Assembly: GCA_964020975.1 (NCBI GenBank)
Contig: OZ026619.1
Location: forward strand, 89,896,562-89,960,561
Direction of reading: 5' to 3'
Length of the DNA: 64,000 bases
Source: Hermodice carunculata
Lineage: Eukaryota > Annelida > Polychaeta > Eunicida > Amphinomidae
Shown here: positions 1 through 12,400 of the stretch, one piece after another
How positions within the stretch are numbered: position 1 is the stretch's first letter
How the letters are laid out: every line of letters begins with the position of its first letter
Notes under the pieces: model-generated
Told to the model about the DNA's origin: nothing
Seen by the model: the letters and a program-made list of their open reading frames with translations, nothing else
The model's database searches: none
Program-made: the position numbers and the translations under genes

Positions 1-306
1 TGCTGAATTCTGCCTGAAACTATCTGAATATTGGCTGAATCTGATCTGAATCCTGCCTGAAACTTTCTGAATGCTGGCTGAAGTTTACTGAAATCTGGCT
101 GTATCTTCTTCTGAATTTTGGCTGAATCCTGACTGAATTCTAGCCAAAGTGCCCTGAATTCTTGCTGAATCTGACTGAAATCTTGCTGAAATGGACTGAA
201 TAGTGGCTGAAAAGACCGAATTTCAGACAATATTCAGATAAGGAAGTTTCAGACAGAATTCAGATTTGATTCAGACAAATTCAGACAGAAATTTTCCGTA
301 AGGGTA
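1..306. repeat. Helically phased foldback array (CTGAA / TTCAG)
   Basis: CTGAA occurs 18 times before base 217. The first nine start at 3, 14, 24, 35, 46, 57, 67, 78 and 88, a mean step of 10.6 bases. At about 220 the motif flips to TTCAG (222, 233, 248, 259, 270, 280). The two halves can therefore fold on each other. The array ends in ccgtaagggta (296-306). The left end lies outside the window. Confidence 0.85.
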
Positions 307-609
307 TTGGTATTTGATACTCAATGAATGACCTGTACCGTACATTTTAAAGGTCACTGATGGAATAAAAGTGAAAAAAAATTATGGACCTTTTGGGCCT
401 TTAATATGTCATGGAACTCGAAATGTGGTGAGAAAATTGGGGAGGCAAAAATGTTGAAGTATCATCATACTGGTGGCGCCACCTGTAAATAAACACAAAA
501 TATCAGGAAATGTGTTTTGAGACAAATATAATTCATTATCATCAGGAGGAATGAAACTATGATGATTCTATATGTACATGCATTGTAAATGTATACCATG
601 TGATTTTTT
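307..609. other. Intergenic or intronic, R3-like remnant
   Basis: Only a fragment resembling the R3 repeats is visible (actggtggcgccacctgtaaat near 467). No exon or RNA gene is seen. Confidence 0.4.
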
Positions 610-2114
610 TACCCTTTTTGCCTTATGAGGCCGACGGGTATTGTCGTACCCGGCGCCGTCCGTCCGTCCCATGGTTTTACCACCATAACTTCAGAAATTT
701 TTGAGACTAGACTTTCAAATTGCACATGATATTATGATCCTATATGTCCCTGTTTGTGTGCAAACATAGTTGCCCTTGACATAATTCTCAAGATCACACA
801 GTGGCTACATATGCTAAGCAACGTTACCGGTCTAACTATTGAAAGCTTGCATCTAGCAATCTAAATCTTACACACAAGAAGCTTCATAGAGTGATGTAGA
901 AGCATACTGAAAATCAAGGTCTTCGCTCAATATTTGACCTACTTTTTGAGGTCAAAGGTCAAGTGCACAATGGTGGTATTGGTATAAGTAAGCAAATTTT
1001 TAGGTCCGTGACATGAAATTTTATACACACATGTATCATAACCAAAGAATGTGTCATGAATCAAAAGTAGGTAACTAGGTCAAGTATCTGGGTCACAGTG
1101 ACCTGTTCATTGAAATCTTGTTTACCACTATAACATCAGAAATTTTTAGACAGGACTTTCAAATTGCGCATGATAGTACACTCATATATGACCTACTTTG
1201 TGTGCAAGCATAATTTACCTTGACGTAATTCTCAAGGTCACGCAATGGTCACATGTGCTGAGCAACGTTACCACTCTTACTATTGAATGCTTGCATCTAG
1301 CAATCTAAATCTTACACACAAGAAGCTTCATAGAGTGACCTAGAAGCCTAGTGAAAATCAAGGTCTTCGCTCTATATTTGATCTACTTTTTGAGGTCCAA
1401 GGTCAAGTCCACAATGGTGGTATTAGTGTAAGTAAGGAAGTATTTAAGTCAGTTACATGAAATTTTATATACACATGTATCATAACCAAAAAATGTGTCA
1501 TGAATCAAAAGTAGGTCACTAGGTCAAGTATCTGGGTCACAGTGACCTATTCATTGAATTTTGTTTACCACTATAACTTCAGAAGCTTTTGAGAGAGGAC
1601 TTTCAAATTGCATATGATAGTACACCACTATAAGGCTTGCTTTGTGTGCAAGCATTATTGACCTTGACTTAATTTTCAAGGTCACACAGGGGTCACAAGT
1701 TTGCTGAGTGACATTGTGCATCTAGAAATCTAGATCTTAAAACAAAAGAAGCAACATAGGGTGATCTAGAGGGCTATTGAAAGTCAAGGTTATACCTCTA
1801 TATTTGACCTAATGTTTTTGAGGTCAAAGGTCAAGTGCACAATTGAAAGTCAAGGTTATACCTCTATATTTGACCTAATGTTTTTGAGGTCAAAGGTCAA
1901 GTGCACAATAGTAGTATTTGTTGAATTTATGACAAGATCTCCATTTGTGAAATTATTTGATGAGTGGCAATATGGCTGTGATCTCTTACACTACAGGCTA
2001 CCAGCAGCTTTCTGATCATACACTATACCTGATACTATGGGGCACTATTCCTATTCACTTACAGCAAAAGAGATTGAAGGCGGCCGAAGGGTACTGCGTT
2101 CTTTGAACGGTATT
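610..2114 (+). repeat. R1 dispersed repeat, long copy
   Basis: It begins taccctttttgccttatgag and ends ggccgaagggtactgcg...gaacggtattt. A second copy is at 53624-54628. This copy is longer by about 501 bases: one extra internal unit of about 435 (the caaattgcacatgatagta to gggtcacagtgacc block occurs three times here, twice there) plus a 66-bp direct duplication (1777-1842 and 1843-1908). It is dense in AGGTCA/TGACCT half-sites. No coding capacity; probably a non-autonomous element. Confidence 0.85.
949..961 (+). promoter_or_regulatory. Perfect DR1 nuclear-receptor-like site inside R1
   Basis: AGGTCAAAGGTCA is two AGGTCA half-sites in direct orientation with a one-base gap, the DR1 consensus bound by HNF4 and RXR heterodimers. 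The same 13 bases recur at 1821-1833, 1887-1899, 53970-53982 and 54400-54412. A decayed version (aggtccaaggtca) lies near 1390. The match is direct; function is unknown. Confidence 0.6.
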
Positions 2115-3159
2115 TATAATATTACATGATCTGGATGACCTTGATCTTCTGTGTCCCAAGGTCAGTTAGGACATAAAGTTAAGGACTCACTCATGTTGTC
2201 TTAAATTGGCACATACAACATACCCATCACAGAAATGGAACAAAAAAAGCTATGATTACCTGTTGAGCAAAGTGCCATCTGGTGGAAAAGTCAGACACTC
2301 AGATCCCATAAGCTTTATATATATGTTCAAATTAAGCCAGTTGAGGACTCGCAACTAATTGAAATGAAGATGCAGGTACAAAGTAGCCATGGTGCCAGCA
2401 GAACATTAGGCCCATAGGCCTCTTGTTTTGCGAATTTTTGTCTTTTAAATCTTCTCTGAACTGCCTAGCCAATACATGGTATCCATATTTAACTAAATTA
2501 GCTGCTCACCTGCTGTGGTCCCCTCGGTCACTGGACAATGGAACTAATATGCCTCCACCATGATGATGGCACTTGTGCCAATTATGTTCCAAAATAAGAC
2601 TTTTTCTACTAATCAAGTGGAATTTTCTAAATGTGTTTAGCATCTTGTATGTTTTAAAACTTGGTGAATCACTTTTCTTAAGCTTATTACTGTTTCAATG
2701 TGCTAGTTTTTTTTTAAAGAAGCTCATTTGGCCCTGCTTTATACATGAATCTGTCCTTCTCCTGTGAAGTTCCTAGATGTAACTTGGGTGGCAGCACAGG
2801 ATCCTAGTTAATATGAATACACCACATTGCTTTGAAATTGCACAGGAATGCTCCTGGGAACCCCCGGACCAGAGTGGATCTTGTTATGGGTTGAATGTCA
2901 AGGTCAACTGATGATAGGGTAGCTGTTCAAACATCCCTCTTGTTAACAGGTATTAAAGTATGCAAGTAACAGGTAATATGGTATTGGTGGTGTCTTTACA
3001 TGCACAATTATGCTGCCAAAATGAAATGTTGCAAGGGTCATAAATTTCTGCATTCTGGGTGTTTCTAGAACTTGAGTTTCAATCATGATGGGGCTACATG
3101 ACACAATATGAGAATGAAGAGTAGATATTTCTGACACCTTTTGTGTGTTGTGTATACAG
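2115..3159. other. Unassigned intron
   Basis: AT-rich. A short block (2875-2912, ttgaatgtcaaggtcaactgatga) resembles 22565-22600 near the DIRS-like element's end, suggesting a shared older repeat. No exon is seen before the macro exon, although the missing macro-1 start must lie further left. Confidence 0.4.
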
Positions 3160-3408
3160 GTAGATGTAGTTGTGAACTCTACACAGACCTCTGGGACCCT
3201 GAACTCTGGTGGTGTCTCTCAAGCCATCTGCAGAGCTGGCGGCCCAGATCTGCAGCAGGAGTTTGACACCCAGATGGCAGCACTGGGTAGGGACCTGCTG
3301 GTAGGAGATTTCATCGTGACAGGACCAGCAGACATGGTCTGCAAGAGAATATACCATGTCTTTATGATCAATTATGACAGGAAGACTAATGGAAAAGAGG
3401 CCAAAAAG
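3160..3408 (+). CDS. PARP14-like: Exon a: macro domain 1, first visible part
   Basis: The acceptor is tgtatacag and the donor is AAG|gtttgt; 83 codons, phase 0 at both ends. It encodes VDVVVNST, then GGVSQAICRAGG and a V-TGPADMVCKRIYH stretch. This is the ADP-ribose pocket and central strand of a macro domain. The Asn of VVNST and the glycine loop before the AG pair are the expected ligand contacts. The beta-strand and QGDI loop that normally come just before must be on an exon left of the window. The track before the acceptor is weak in pyrimidines but contains ttttgtgtgttgtgtatacag. Confidence 0.92.
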
Positions 3409-6400
3409 GTTTGTCTATAGAGTTTTGTTTTTGTGTCGAGACTGCCAATTCAATGATAAATCAACATGTATCTGAGTGTGTGCACCTGGCCAGCCATTCT
3501 GCATGTCACAAGTGTACAGCTGCAGATGTGGATACTCATAGTATAGGTCACTGAAGGGTGGTCCTCGCAGTCTGCACTGATCCTCAGCTTTGCGAGTGCC
3601 ATGCAGAGTGGTCAACCAGTGCCTTTACATGAAAGTGACTTTATTTTTATCCCACATACAAGTCAAATTAATCCTTTCCCCCTTCATTTAAGACCGAGTC
3701 AACAATTAACTTTCCTTGGCATATGTTGCACACTAAATGTTGACCTGGGGCATCTGATCTTAACAGACCTCATGAACAATTCCCAGTCAATTTGTTTTCG
3801 ATTATTGTTGAGCTCAGTTAAAATCAGCGAAACAAATGATGTGACCACCAGGCGGTTTTGGTTGGTTTAAAGGGATTATTTTTATATCAATAAATCCATT
3901 TTGGATATCCAAAAAATGTTTTTTCATACCTGCAAATTAATTTTTGATATCAAGAATTATTTTCATTGATTTTTATAAAAATGATTAAAGGTTAAAATGG
4001 CATGCCGTACTTTTGTACTTTCATTATAGTGACTTTTTTCTTTAAATCTTCAACCACTTTTAAATTGCTTTCATGCAGCTTTACAGGTCATGTACATTGT
4101 AAATTGCTGCATGGCATTGTGCAGAATTTGTAGCCTGCTTGCCTTTGGAATTTATATTTGTATACACTGAAAAGTCGTTATAATGACACAATCTGTTCCC
4201 TAAGAAATGTCTATTACTGAATATGTCAGATAATTGAATCAAATAACAAAGAAAATGGACTTTTTCCCTTGAAAATTTGTGTCATTATATTGAATATGTC
4301 GCATATTTGAGTGTCATTATAATAAGGTTTCACTGTATATTTATATCATGTCTCTCATGCAAGCATGTGCTGTGATATATGTGGTGTGATCCTCAGTTGA
4401 ATGCTCATTGCACTAAGTTCTACAGAATAAAAGATTGCTGATGCAAAAACTGGTCTTAAAAAGTATCAGAAAGGATTTCATCACAGCAGATTTGTTAAAA
4501 TGACATGTCCAGTGTAACATTACAACATGTGAGAAAATAAGTTGTCACACTAGGTGGATAGAACTTCCACTCCTTCTCTGGCCCGGCTTGCAGGAGAGCG
4601 ATGTACTTAGCTTATGAACTTGTCATGTGACCTCAGCCATTTTATCAAGTTGGCCAGAGTTATCCTTCATTGATGATTAATGTGGTTTATTTTGTATGAA
4701 TGTATGCAAAGTCAGCTGTTAGAAGTAGGCTTAGTAGACGGTTCATCCATTTCATGTCATGGTGCATGGCTTTATTTGTAATTTCTAAGCAATGAATTTC
4801 ATCGGTAGTGCTTCGTGGAACAAATGCCTAACAACTCCTGCAGGTGGTAAGCACATGAATACAATGAAACTCAATAACTTCACTCCATTTATTTATATTT
4901 TGACCCTTTGTTACATATGAAAACGTAAATATTTTTACTTTTATCTGCTTTCTCTTTGGATATCTGCTTAATGTTAAAAATGGGCACCAGACGAATGATG
5001 TAAACAGACAAACACAAGAGCCAAGAAAATAATTCACAAGTTTATTAAAAGTTTTTAGCTTGGCTGACTTGTCAGTCAGCTGAGCTTATAGGATGGGTGG
5101 TGATCTGCCTTCTGTCATCCTGCCATTCACATTTCATGTTATTGGCTTCTTCTCCAAAACCACAGGCCATATTCTCTTCAGCCTTGATGGGGATGTTCCC
5201 AGGGTGGCCATGGGTCTCAACCAAGTTTCCTCAAGTGGTTATGGTCCAATTATTTTTGGATTTGTTTTGAATTTTTTGGTTCATTTTTGGGGGGAAAATC
5301 TTCAAAACTATTCTTCTCCAAAACTACAAAGCCAATTGCTTCAAAATTGCATATGGACACTTCTGGGGACCCGGAGACCTTAATTTCTTCATCAGGTGAT
5401 GGTGCCATTTTTTGTCTCGCCAGCACTTTCTGGATGTCTGTCAGTGCGTCCCTCAACAAAAAACCTTCAGACTGGCATTATCTCACTAACTACACTAAGC
5501 AGGGCTATCATACTTGGGTAAATGATGGTCACTACAGATTTGTACCATTACTGTCACTCTTCAGTGGTCACATCATGCTTGAAATGAGCAATGCTGAAAA
5601 TCTCCGCAGTAGCATTATCTCAGAAACCATATTAGTTATAGGGCTTTGATATTTCCGACCAGATAGGGCTTTCAATAGTTTGAAGTGGCAGGTCACTGCA
5701 GATTTATACCATCATTGTCACATTTCATTGGTCATATTAGGTTGAATGAGCATTGCAGCGTGAGGCCATACAATTACATGTACATTGTGAAATAATGCTG
5801 GTGAGTCATTTATGGCCCTAGGGCATGGCTCTGGTTTCTATTTTTAATGAATTTTGTGTGTTTTTGCTATTCTTGACCTCTCCAAAACCATATCATAGAT
5901 TGTTCTGAAACTTGGCTGGAATGTAGCTGGTGGAAATTCAGGTCAAGCCAAAGTGTTTACGAGGTGATGATATGCTGCACCTCTGATTTTTTACAAATTT
6001 TCCTAATTCGGTACTTGTCTGGCAATGGTAAGTCACATTTTTGACTTCACCATTATCATCAGATTTACTTTAAACTTTGTAGGGATGTACCTTGGCTGGG
6101 TCCCTATTGGCTTTGTTAAAATGGTCGTGGTCCAATGATTCTTGGATTTTTTAGCTCTGCTGACCATAGGTCATAGCTAGCTAAAATTCACGGACATGCC
6201 TTTTATATGATGGCGGATGCTTGCATTTACCTTGTATGTGAGTGATGCCATATATTAAAGGCTGTGTAACATGCTAGATGGTTTTCAACGGATGACCTGT
6301 TTATAAATTCATGTGGCTGTTGAAGCGTAGGACTTTGTAAAGTCACTTTGTTTGGTGACACGCACCAAGTGATAACCACGAAGATGGGGTGTGTTCGATG

Positions 6401-9400
6401 AAGACCACGTTTTTGATAATGAGCTGGACTCCGTGCAGTACAATCTAGTTCAGAGTAGGTCCTCCAGGCAGCAGCACTGGCCGGTGCCCGGTTACAAACA
6501 TAAGAACTTCAAACTTGCTTGCTAAACATTACATCTCCCCTTTTACATTTGGAAGTTGTGTACATGCTAAGTTATCAACTATGAAAAGTCCTTCACAGCA
6601 GTTGAATAATATCCATATATGCGTATATCAGTTCTTCCAATGTCCCTTGTAATGAATGCCCACATATCATTTTACCACTAGACCGTTGATGTGAAGTATG
6701 AATGATATCATGGTTTTAAAGATCTTACTTAACAGGTGGTTTTGAGACACGGCCACTTCTTGTATGAATAACTGGACGGGTCAGAATTGTGTCATAATTG
6801 ACACCAGCATTGGGTCTGTCTCGTTCTGGGTTTGCCTGCATTGCATGGTTTGTGATGTTTGGCTGTGGCACTAAACTTAATGCATTGTCATTAGGTGGCA
6901 TTAAGTCTTCAATTTCCAAATTTTGTGGTTGCTGGCATGGCAAACTTTCCTGTGTAGGGAACAAGTGTTTCCTATTTCTGCGATAGGAGTTTCCAGCTTG
7001 TGTTTCTGCACTGTAACTTCTAGGGTTTTTGTCCCTATTACTGATTTGGCCATATTGCCAATGGCCTTGCGGATTCAAGAATCTGACGGGTTGTCCTACA
7101 TCAACTGGGGGTAGCTCTTTAGTCCCTTGTTGATCATGATAGAACTTTTGCTTGTCCTGCCTAGCTTTCAACAGCTTTTGCATGGGTGGAACAACATGAG
7201 GTCTTAGCAAATTGACCGAGGTAAGGATTCTACTTTTCAACAATCTGCTGTTGAGCAGTTGTGCAGGGGCATAACCATCAGTGCCATCTAGTGGTGTATT
7301 GCGGTATTCTAACAGGGCTAACCAAGGGTCGTTACCTGCCTGTGCAGCTTTCTTCAAGAGATTTTTTACAATTTTCACAAACTTTTCGGCCTGTCCATTG
7401 CTTTTGGGATAACCTGGACTGCTCATGGTGTGTTTGAACTCCCAGCTTTGTGTGAAATTTTGAAATTCCGCACTTGTGAAGTATGACGTGCCATCTGAAA
7501 TTAATTCATCTGGAGTTCCAAATCTGGCAAATACTGGTTTTGCAGCCTGTATGATTGAATAATTAGTCAAGCTGGGCAATGGAATAACTTCCGGAAATTT
7601 TGAATAATAGTCAACAATGACTAAGTAATCTTTCCCATTCAGGTAAAATGCATCGGCCGCTACTTTGGCCCAAGGCCTAGATGGAATTTCATGGGAAATC
7701 AAGGGTTCTGCACATTGTTTGTTCCTATTTTCTTGGCATATAGAGCACTGGTAAACTATTTCCTCTATTTGGTGATTCATTCCGGGCCAGAATAGAACGT
7801 TACGTGCTCTTTGTTTTGACGACACAATTCCTTGATGGGATTCGTGGATCTTTTACAACATAGCCTGTCTGAGAGATGAAGGTATTACAATTTGGTTGTC
7901 TCGAAAAAGCAATCCGTCACAATAAACTAAATTGTCCCTAGATTGGAAGTACGGGGTTAAAACTTGCGGTGTATCTTTACGCTCGGACGGCCATCCATTC
8001 AGAATTTGCTGTTTCAGCAACTGTAAGGTTGGATCAGATGCAGTTTCTGCTCTGATTTCCTGTAGTTTGCTTTCGGAAACTGGTAACTGAGTGACATCTA
8101 AGTTCACTTCAAGGGCATCATCAAATTCTCGTTCTTTTGATGTTTCACGCAGTAGGTTTCTGGACAATGCATCGGGGACATACATTTCCTTCCCTGGTTT
8201 CCAAACTATTTCGAGATCATATCGCAATAGATGCATCCGCATTCTTTGTAGCCGAGGGCTGAGCTTGTGTAACAGCTTGAGGAAAATTCCTACTAGCAGT
8301 TTATGATCTGTCCGACAGATTGTGTGATGTCCAAAAATGTAATCATGAAATTTGCGACATGCGTACAAGATCGCGCACATTTCCTTTTCAATGACAGCAT
8401 ATTTCTTTTCTACGTTAATTTAAGCTACGCGATGCGTATGCGATTGGAGCGCCATCTTGGGTGATCAATCCTCCGTAACCTTGATTACTCGCGTCTGTTT
8501 CGATTGTTGCTTGTTTCTGAGGGTCGTAGAACTCCAAATCGGCATGTTGAGTATCGCTTGTACTCTGTCTGGACTTGGAGATAGGCCTTCGCTACTAAGC
8601 ACATGGCCTACGTAATCAACTCGATCCGTACTGAATTTCGACTTTCTGTTGAACTTGATTCTGGTCGCATGTGCGCGTGCGAGGAATTTCTGTAAGCGAT
8701 CGTAATGTTTCGCTTCGGAATCACCCCATATCAAAATATTGTCAATTAGGATTTCACATCCTTCTAGGTCACCGAATAATTCGACCATTGCACTCTGCCA
8801 AACTTCGCTTGCTGACGAAATGCCAAACGGAAGTACGCAATACCTATACCTGCCGAAAGGCGAGTTGAATGTTGTCAATATGGAGCTTTCTTCACTAAGG
8901 TTTAGCTGCCAGTACGTGTGGGTAGCATCAAATTTGCTGAATCTCTTTGCATTTGGCATGCGTGCGACGATATCTTCAATGACGGGCATTGGGTAGTGTT
9001 CTCGTATTACTTGCGCATTTAGGTCGCGAGGGTCTAAGCAAATTCTAATGTCACCATTAGATTTCTTCACTACGGTCATTGAATTGACCCATTCTGTAGG
9101 ACCAGTTTCTTTGCGAATTACGCCGAGACTTTCCATCCGGTCTACTTCCGCTTTGACTTTGTCCCTTATTTTGTATGGCACGGTACGAGGCGGATTCTGA
9201 ACGGGGGTGGCGTTGGGTAACACACGAATGTCGTATATCTTATCTTTAAGACGACCGAGTCCAGTAAACAAGTCAGCATTGGTCTGGATTAGTTTCGAGA
9301 CACGTGGATTCGGAATTACAATTTTGACTGGGGGCTTTGAAGGCTGGCTTGCCTGCATAATAGGCCTACCACCTTGGCACGTACCTGGGGTCTGGCACAA

Positions 9401-12400
9401 TGGTACCTCTAGGGGCTGCCTAGTTTCGGGTGAGCATATGGACGCTGGTATGTCCAAGGGCTTCTTAGACGGACGGACAGACACTGTGTCAACATTGACA
9501 TGATCTCCTGAAAGACATTTCAGGAGACCCAAAGCTCCGCAACTTTGTTTACCAAGTATGGGGGTACTGGACCTTTCACAATTAGAAACGGTATCTGGGG
9601 GCAGCATTTACCTCTTACCATTATATGTTGGGTAGTTTTACCATGGGGAATAATGGTATGATTACCGAATGATCTGATTGTGATATTGCTTTTCTCTGCA
9701 TATTGATTGGAGGGTAGCGACTGAAAGGTGTAATGAGGCAATATGTTTGTCTGGGACCCAGAGTCAAGCTTAAATGTCACTGGCACACCCTGAATGCAGC
9801 ATTCCTGTTTCCAGTCCTGTATGGAATCTACACTTGTACTGTCAATAGCAATGAAATGGATGTAAAAGCTGTCCAGTCCTTCTCCGTAATCCTGGTGTCT
9901 GGGCTCTGGGCCATATGCGTTGTCGTCCTGGTCTGCTACGTCTAATTCGTGCACGTCCCGTCATGGACCATTCTGTGGCGGCCTCTGGTGGCGGTCTACA
10001 TTTTGCCTGGAAGTGTTCGTATCGTGAGTACTTAGCGCATTGTTTGTTTTTTGCGGGACATTTGCCCTTTTCGTGTTTGTATGGGCAGTTGTCGCATTCT
10101 CCATTCTTAACAGCGGTAACGGGGCCAGCTTTGCTGTGTCCTTTCTTTGTAGGGTGTCTCCTGGGTTTTATGTAAGCCACAGTAGCTTCCTGCTCGTCCA
10201 CGCTGGCGCTAATTGATTTCATCTGGCTGGCAGAAATCTCAGCCACCAAGCAAGTATCAATGGCTTGCTTGAGCGTTAGTTGGTCACATCGTAAAAGTCT
10301 CTCGTGCACTTTCGTCTCCAGGATCCCACATACAGTTCTGTCCCTCAGAAGCTCTTCTTCGAGGGTGCCGTACTCGCATTCCTTAGCAAGTGTCTTTATA
10401 TTTGTTAAATAGTGTGCGAACTTCTCATCCACCTTCTGTTGGCATGTGTTGAAAGTATATCTGCACACAGTAATGTTCTTACGCGGTTCGCAATAATCCT
10501 TAAAAAGTTTCTTAATTGGCTCAAGCTTGTCTCGATCAGCGTCGGGAATCACGAAAGTGCCGAAAAAATTTCCTGTGCTTGCGTCCCAGCCACGTGAAGG
10601 AAGGTCGCGTATGGTACTGGCTCACTTTTCTTGTCAAGCTCTGACGCTGTAGCAAACAGGTTCCAACTTCGTTCCCATTCTTCCAGTTTTTGGCCACATT
10701 GCCCTCAAATGACAGTGCTCCTGCTGGCTTAAGGTTAAGGATATCACTCATGTTGCTTTTCTTTGAGTTAGAAAACTTCTGACACCATGTAAAGTCACTT
10801 TGTTTGGTGACACCCACCAAGTGATAACCACAAAGATGGAGTGCGTTCGATGAAGACCACGTTTATTATGAGCTGGACTCCGTGCAATACAATCTAGTTC
10901 AGAGTAGGTCCACCAGGCAGCAGCACTGGCCCGTACCCGGTTACAAACATAAGAACTTCAAACGTGCTTGCTAAACATTACAGACTTTCAAAGTGATAAT
11001 ATGTTAATAAATTTATAGGTTTAGATTAACAGTGACTAGAACAACTACGGAGCATCGAGAGATTGGATTGCAGTATTTTGGGGGGTTGAGAACTACACAG
11101 AAGGTGTGTCACTGTTGCTCCTGTTTGTATAATCATGTCTGTTCGTCCATCTTAGCTTCCATAAACTTTTGCATATATAATTATGAGTGCAGTGCAGTGC
11201 AGTGCAGTCCACAGTTTTCAAGATACAGTAAAACCTCCATATGTGGGCACCTCTCCAAAGTGGGCACCTCCTTATAGTGGGCACTTTTCTGTGGTCCCAT
11301 TTCATTTTTCCTATTGACTGCATTATAAAGCCACCTCTCTGAAGAGGGCACCTAGCTCCCTAATCTGGGCATTGGGCACCCTAAACATCTACCAAAATCT
11401 GTTAAAGTGGGCACTATTATTTTGTTCAATAATTATTTTACTTTGTAAAAGTTTTTGGGGTTTTTTGCATCAGGACTTGCCACTGTTAACTTGTAATTCT
11501 TCAGGTGTCATTTTTCTATCAGTGCTCACCACCTAATGTGATGCCCCTATCATAACAGAGTACAGTACATGCATAGGCCAGCATCAACAAAGCATAACAG
11601 TTTTTTTAGTCCACAATGACTTTTGACAGCTTTGTGGATTAACCATAGGATTAAGGCATCAAAGTGGAGAGAACAATTGACTACTGGAAAGCAAGTTGGT
11701 GTGTGGATGAGTGTCAGCTTAGTGATTTGCTCGACCTTGCAGTTTGATACTGTAATGTGCCTGCTTGCTGGTAGTCATTGAGTTTGAACCTGTTCTGGAC
11801 TTTATTTTTCTACATAGTAATGTGGTTGATATTCAATTGATTTTTTTTCCAAGAAATAACTTCAGGCAAAATGTTGAAAAAATGCTTCTCTCATTTATTT
11901 CATGTGGGGTTAAGACACATGTATATATAAATATACATGTACATGTAGATGTGTATGCATGCATATGTATAGCCTCTCCTTTATCTTTGTTGCTCATCCA
12001 CACAACCCAAAATGGCCAACCCTCTGTGAAGTGGGCACCTCCCTAAAGTGGACATTTTGCTCCGGCCCCAAAGCTGCCCACTTTACAGAGATTTTACTGT
12101 ACATTGCAGCTGCATATGACTTAGGACTGCCAAGTGTATGAAAAAAAGCATCCATGATATATAATTAGATCTTCATGAAATTAAGTGAGATTGTGAAGGA
12201 GGTCAAAATGTCAATTGCAATATGATACTAGTGACACCACCTACATTTTGACAAAAATAAGGAGCTAAAATGTGTTTAAAGATGAAAAATCCCATATCTT
12301 GAAAAGTAAATGATTTAGACAAATTTATAGGATGTATGGACCATGTCCAATGCTAGTATGTTATAAAATATCAGTGACCTTGATTAAATTTTTGTTAGGT

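Larger units (their letters stand above)
6336..10982 (-). mobile_element. Ty3/Gypsy LTR retrotransposon, broken fossil
   Basis: Antisense to the host gene, in the intron between exons a and b. It is complete from LTR to LTR and flanked by the 5-bp duplication gactt (6331-6335, 10983-10987). Reading on the - strand: 5' LTR, primer-binding site next to it (TGGTGTCAGAAGT, matching a tRNA-Leu 3' end), gag with a Cys/His knuckle region (about 10750-9850), protease and reverse transcriptase (about 9950-8465, with PFG in the RT core), RNase H (about 8460-8200), an H2C2-type integrase with core (about 7830-6725), purine tract (6534-6546), 3' LTR. The reading frames are interrupted a handful of times. 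The LTRs differ at roughly 5% of sites, so insertion is moderately recent but not current. Confidence 0.95.

Noticed and set aside
1812-2015. Small protein with an internal repeat (MFLRSKVKCTI twice)
   Set aside because: It is the 66-bp DNA duplication within R1 read as protein.
610-2093. R1 as a TIR element with TACCCTT/AAGGGTA ends
   Set aside because: Both copies share about 20 more bases beyond the right AAGGGTA, so the true end is further out and the inverted match may be chance.
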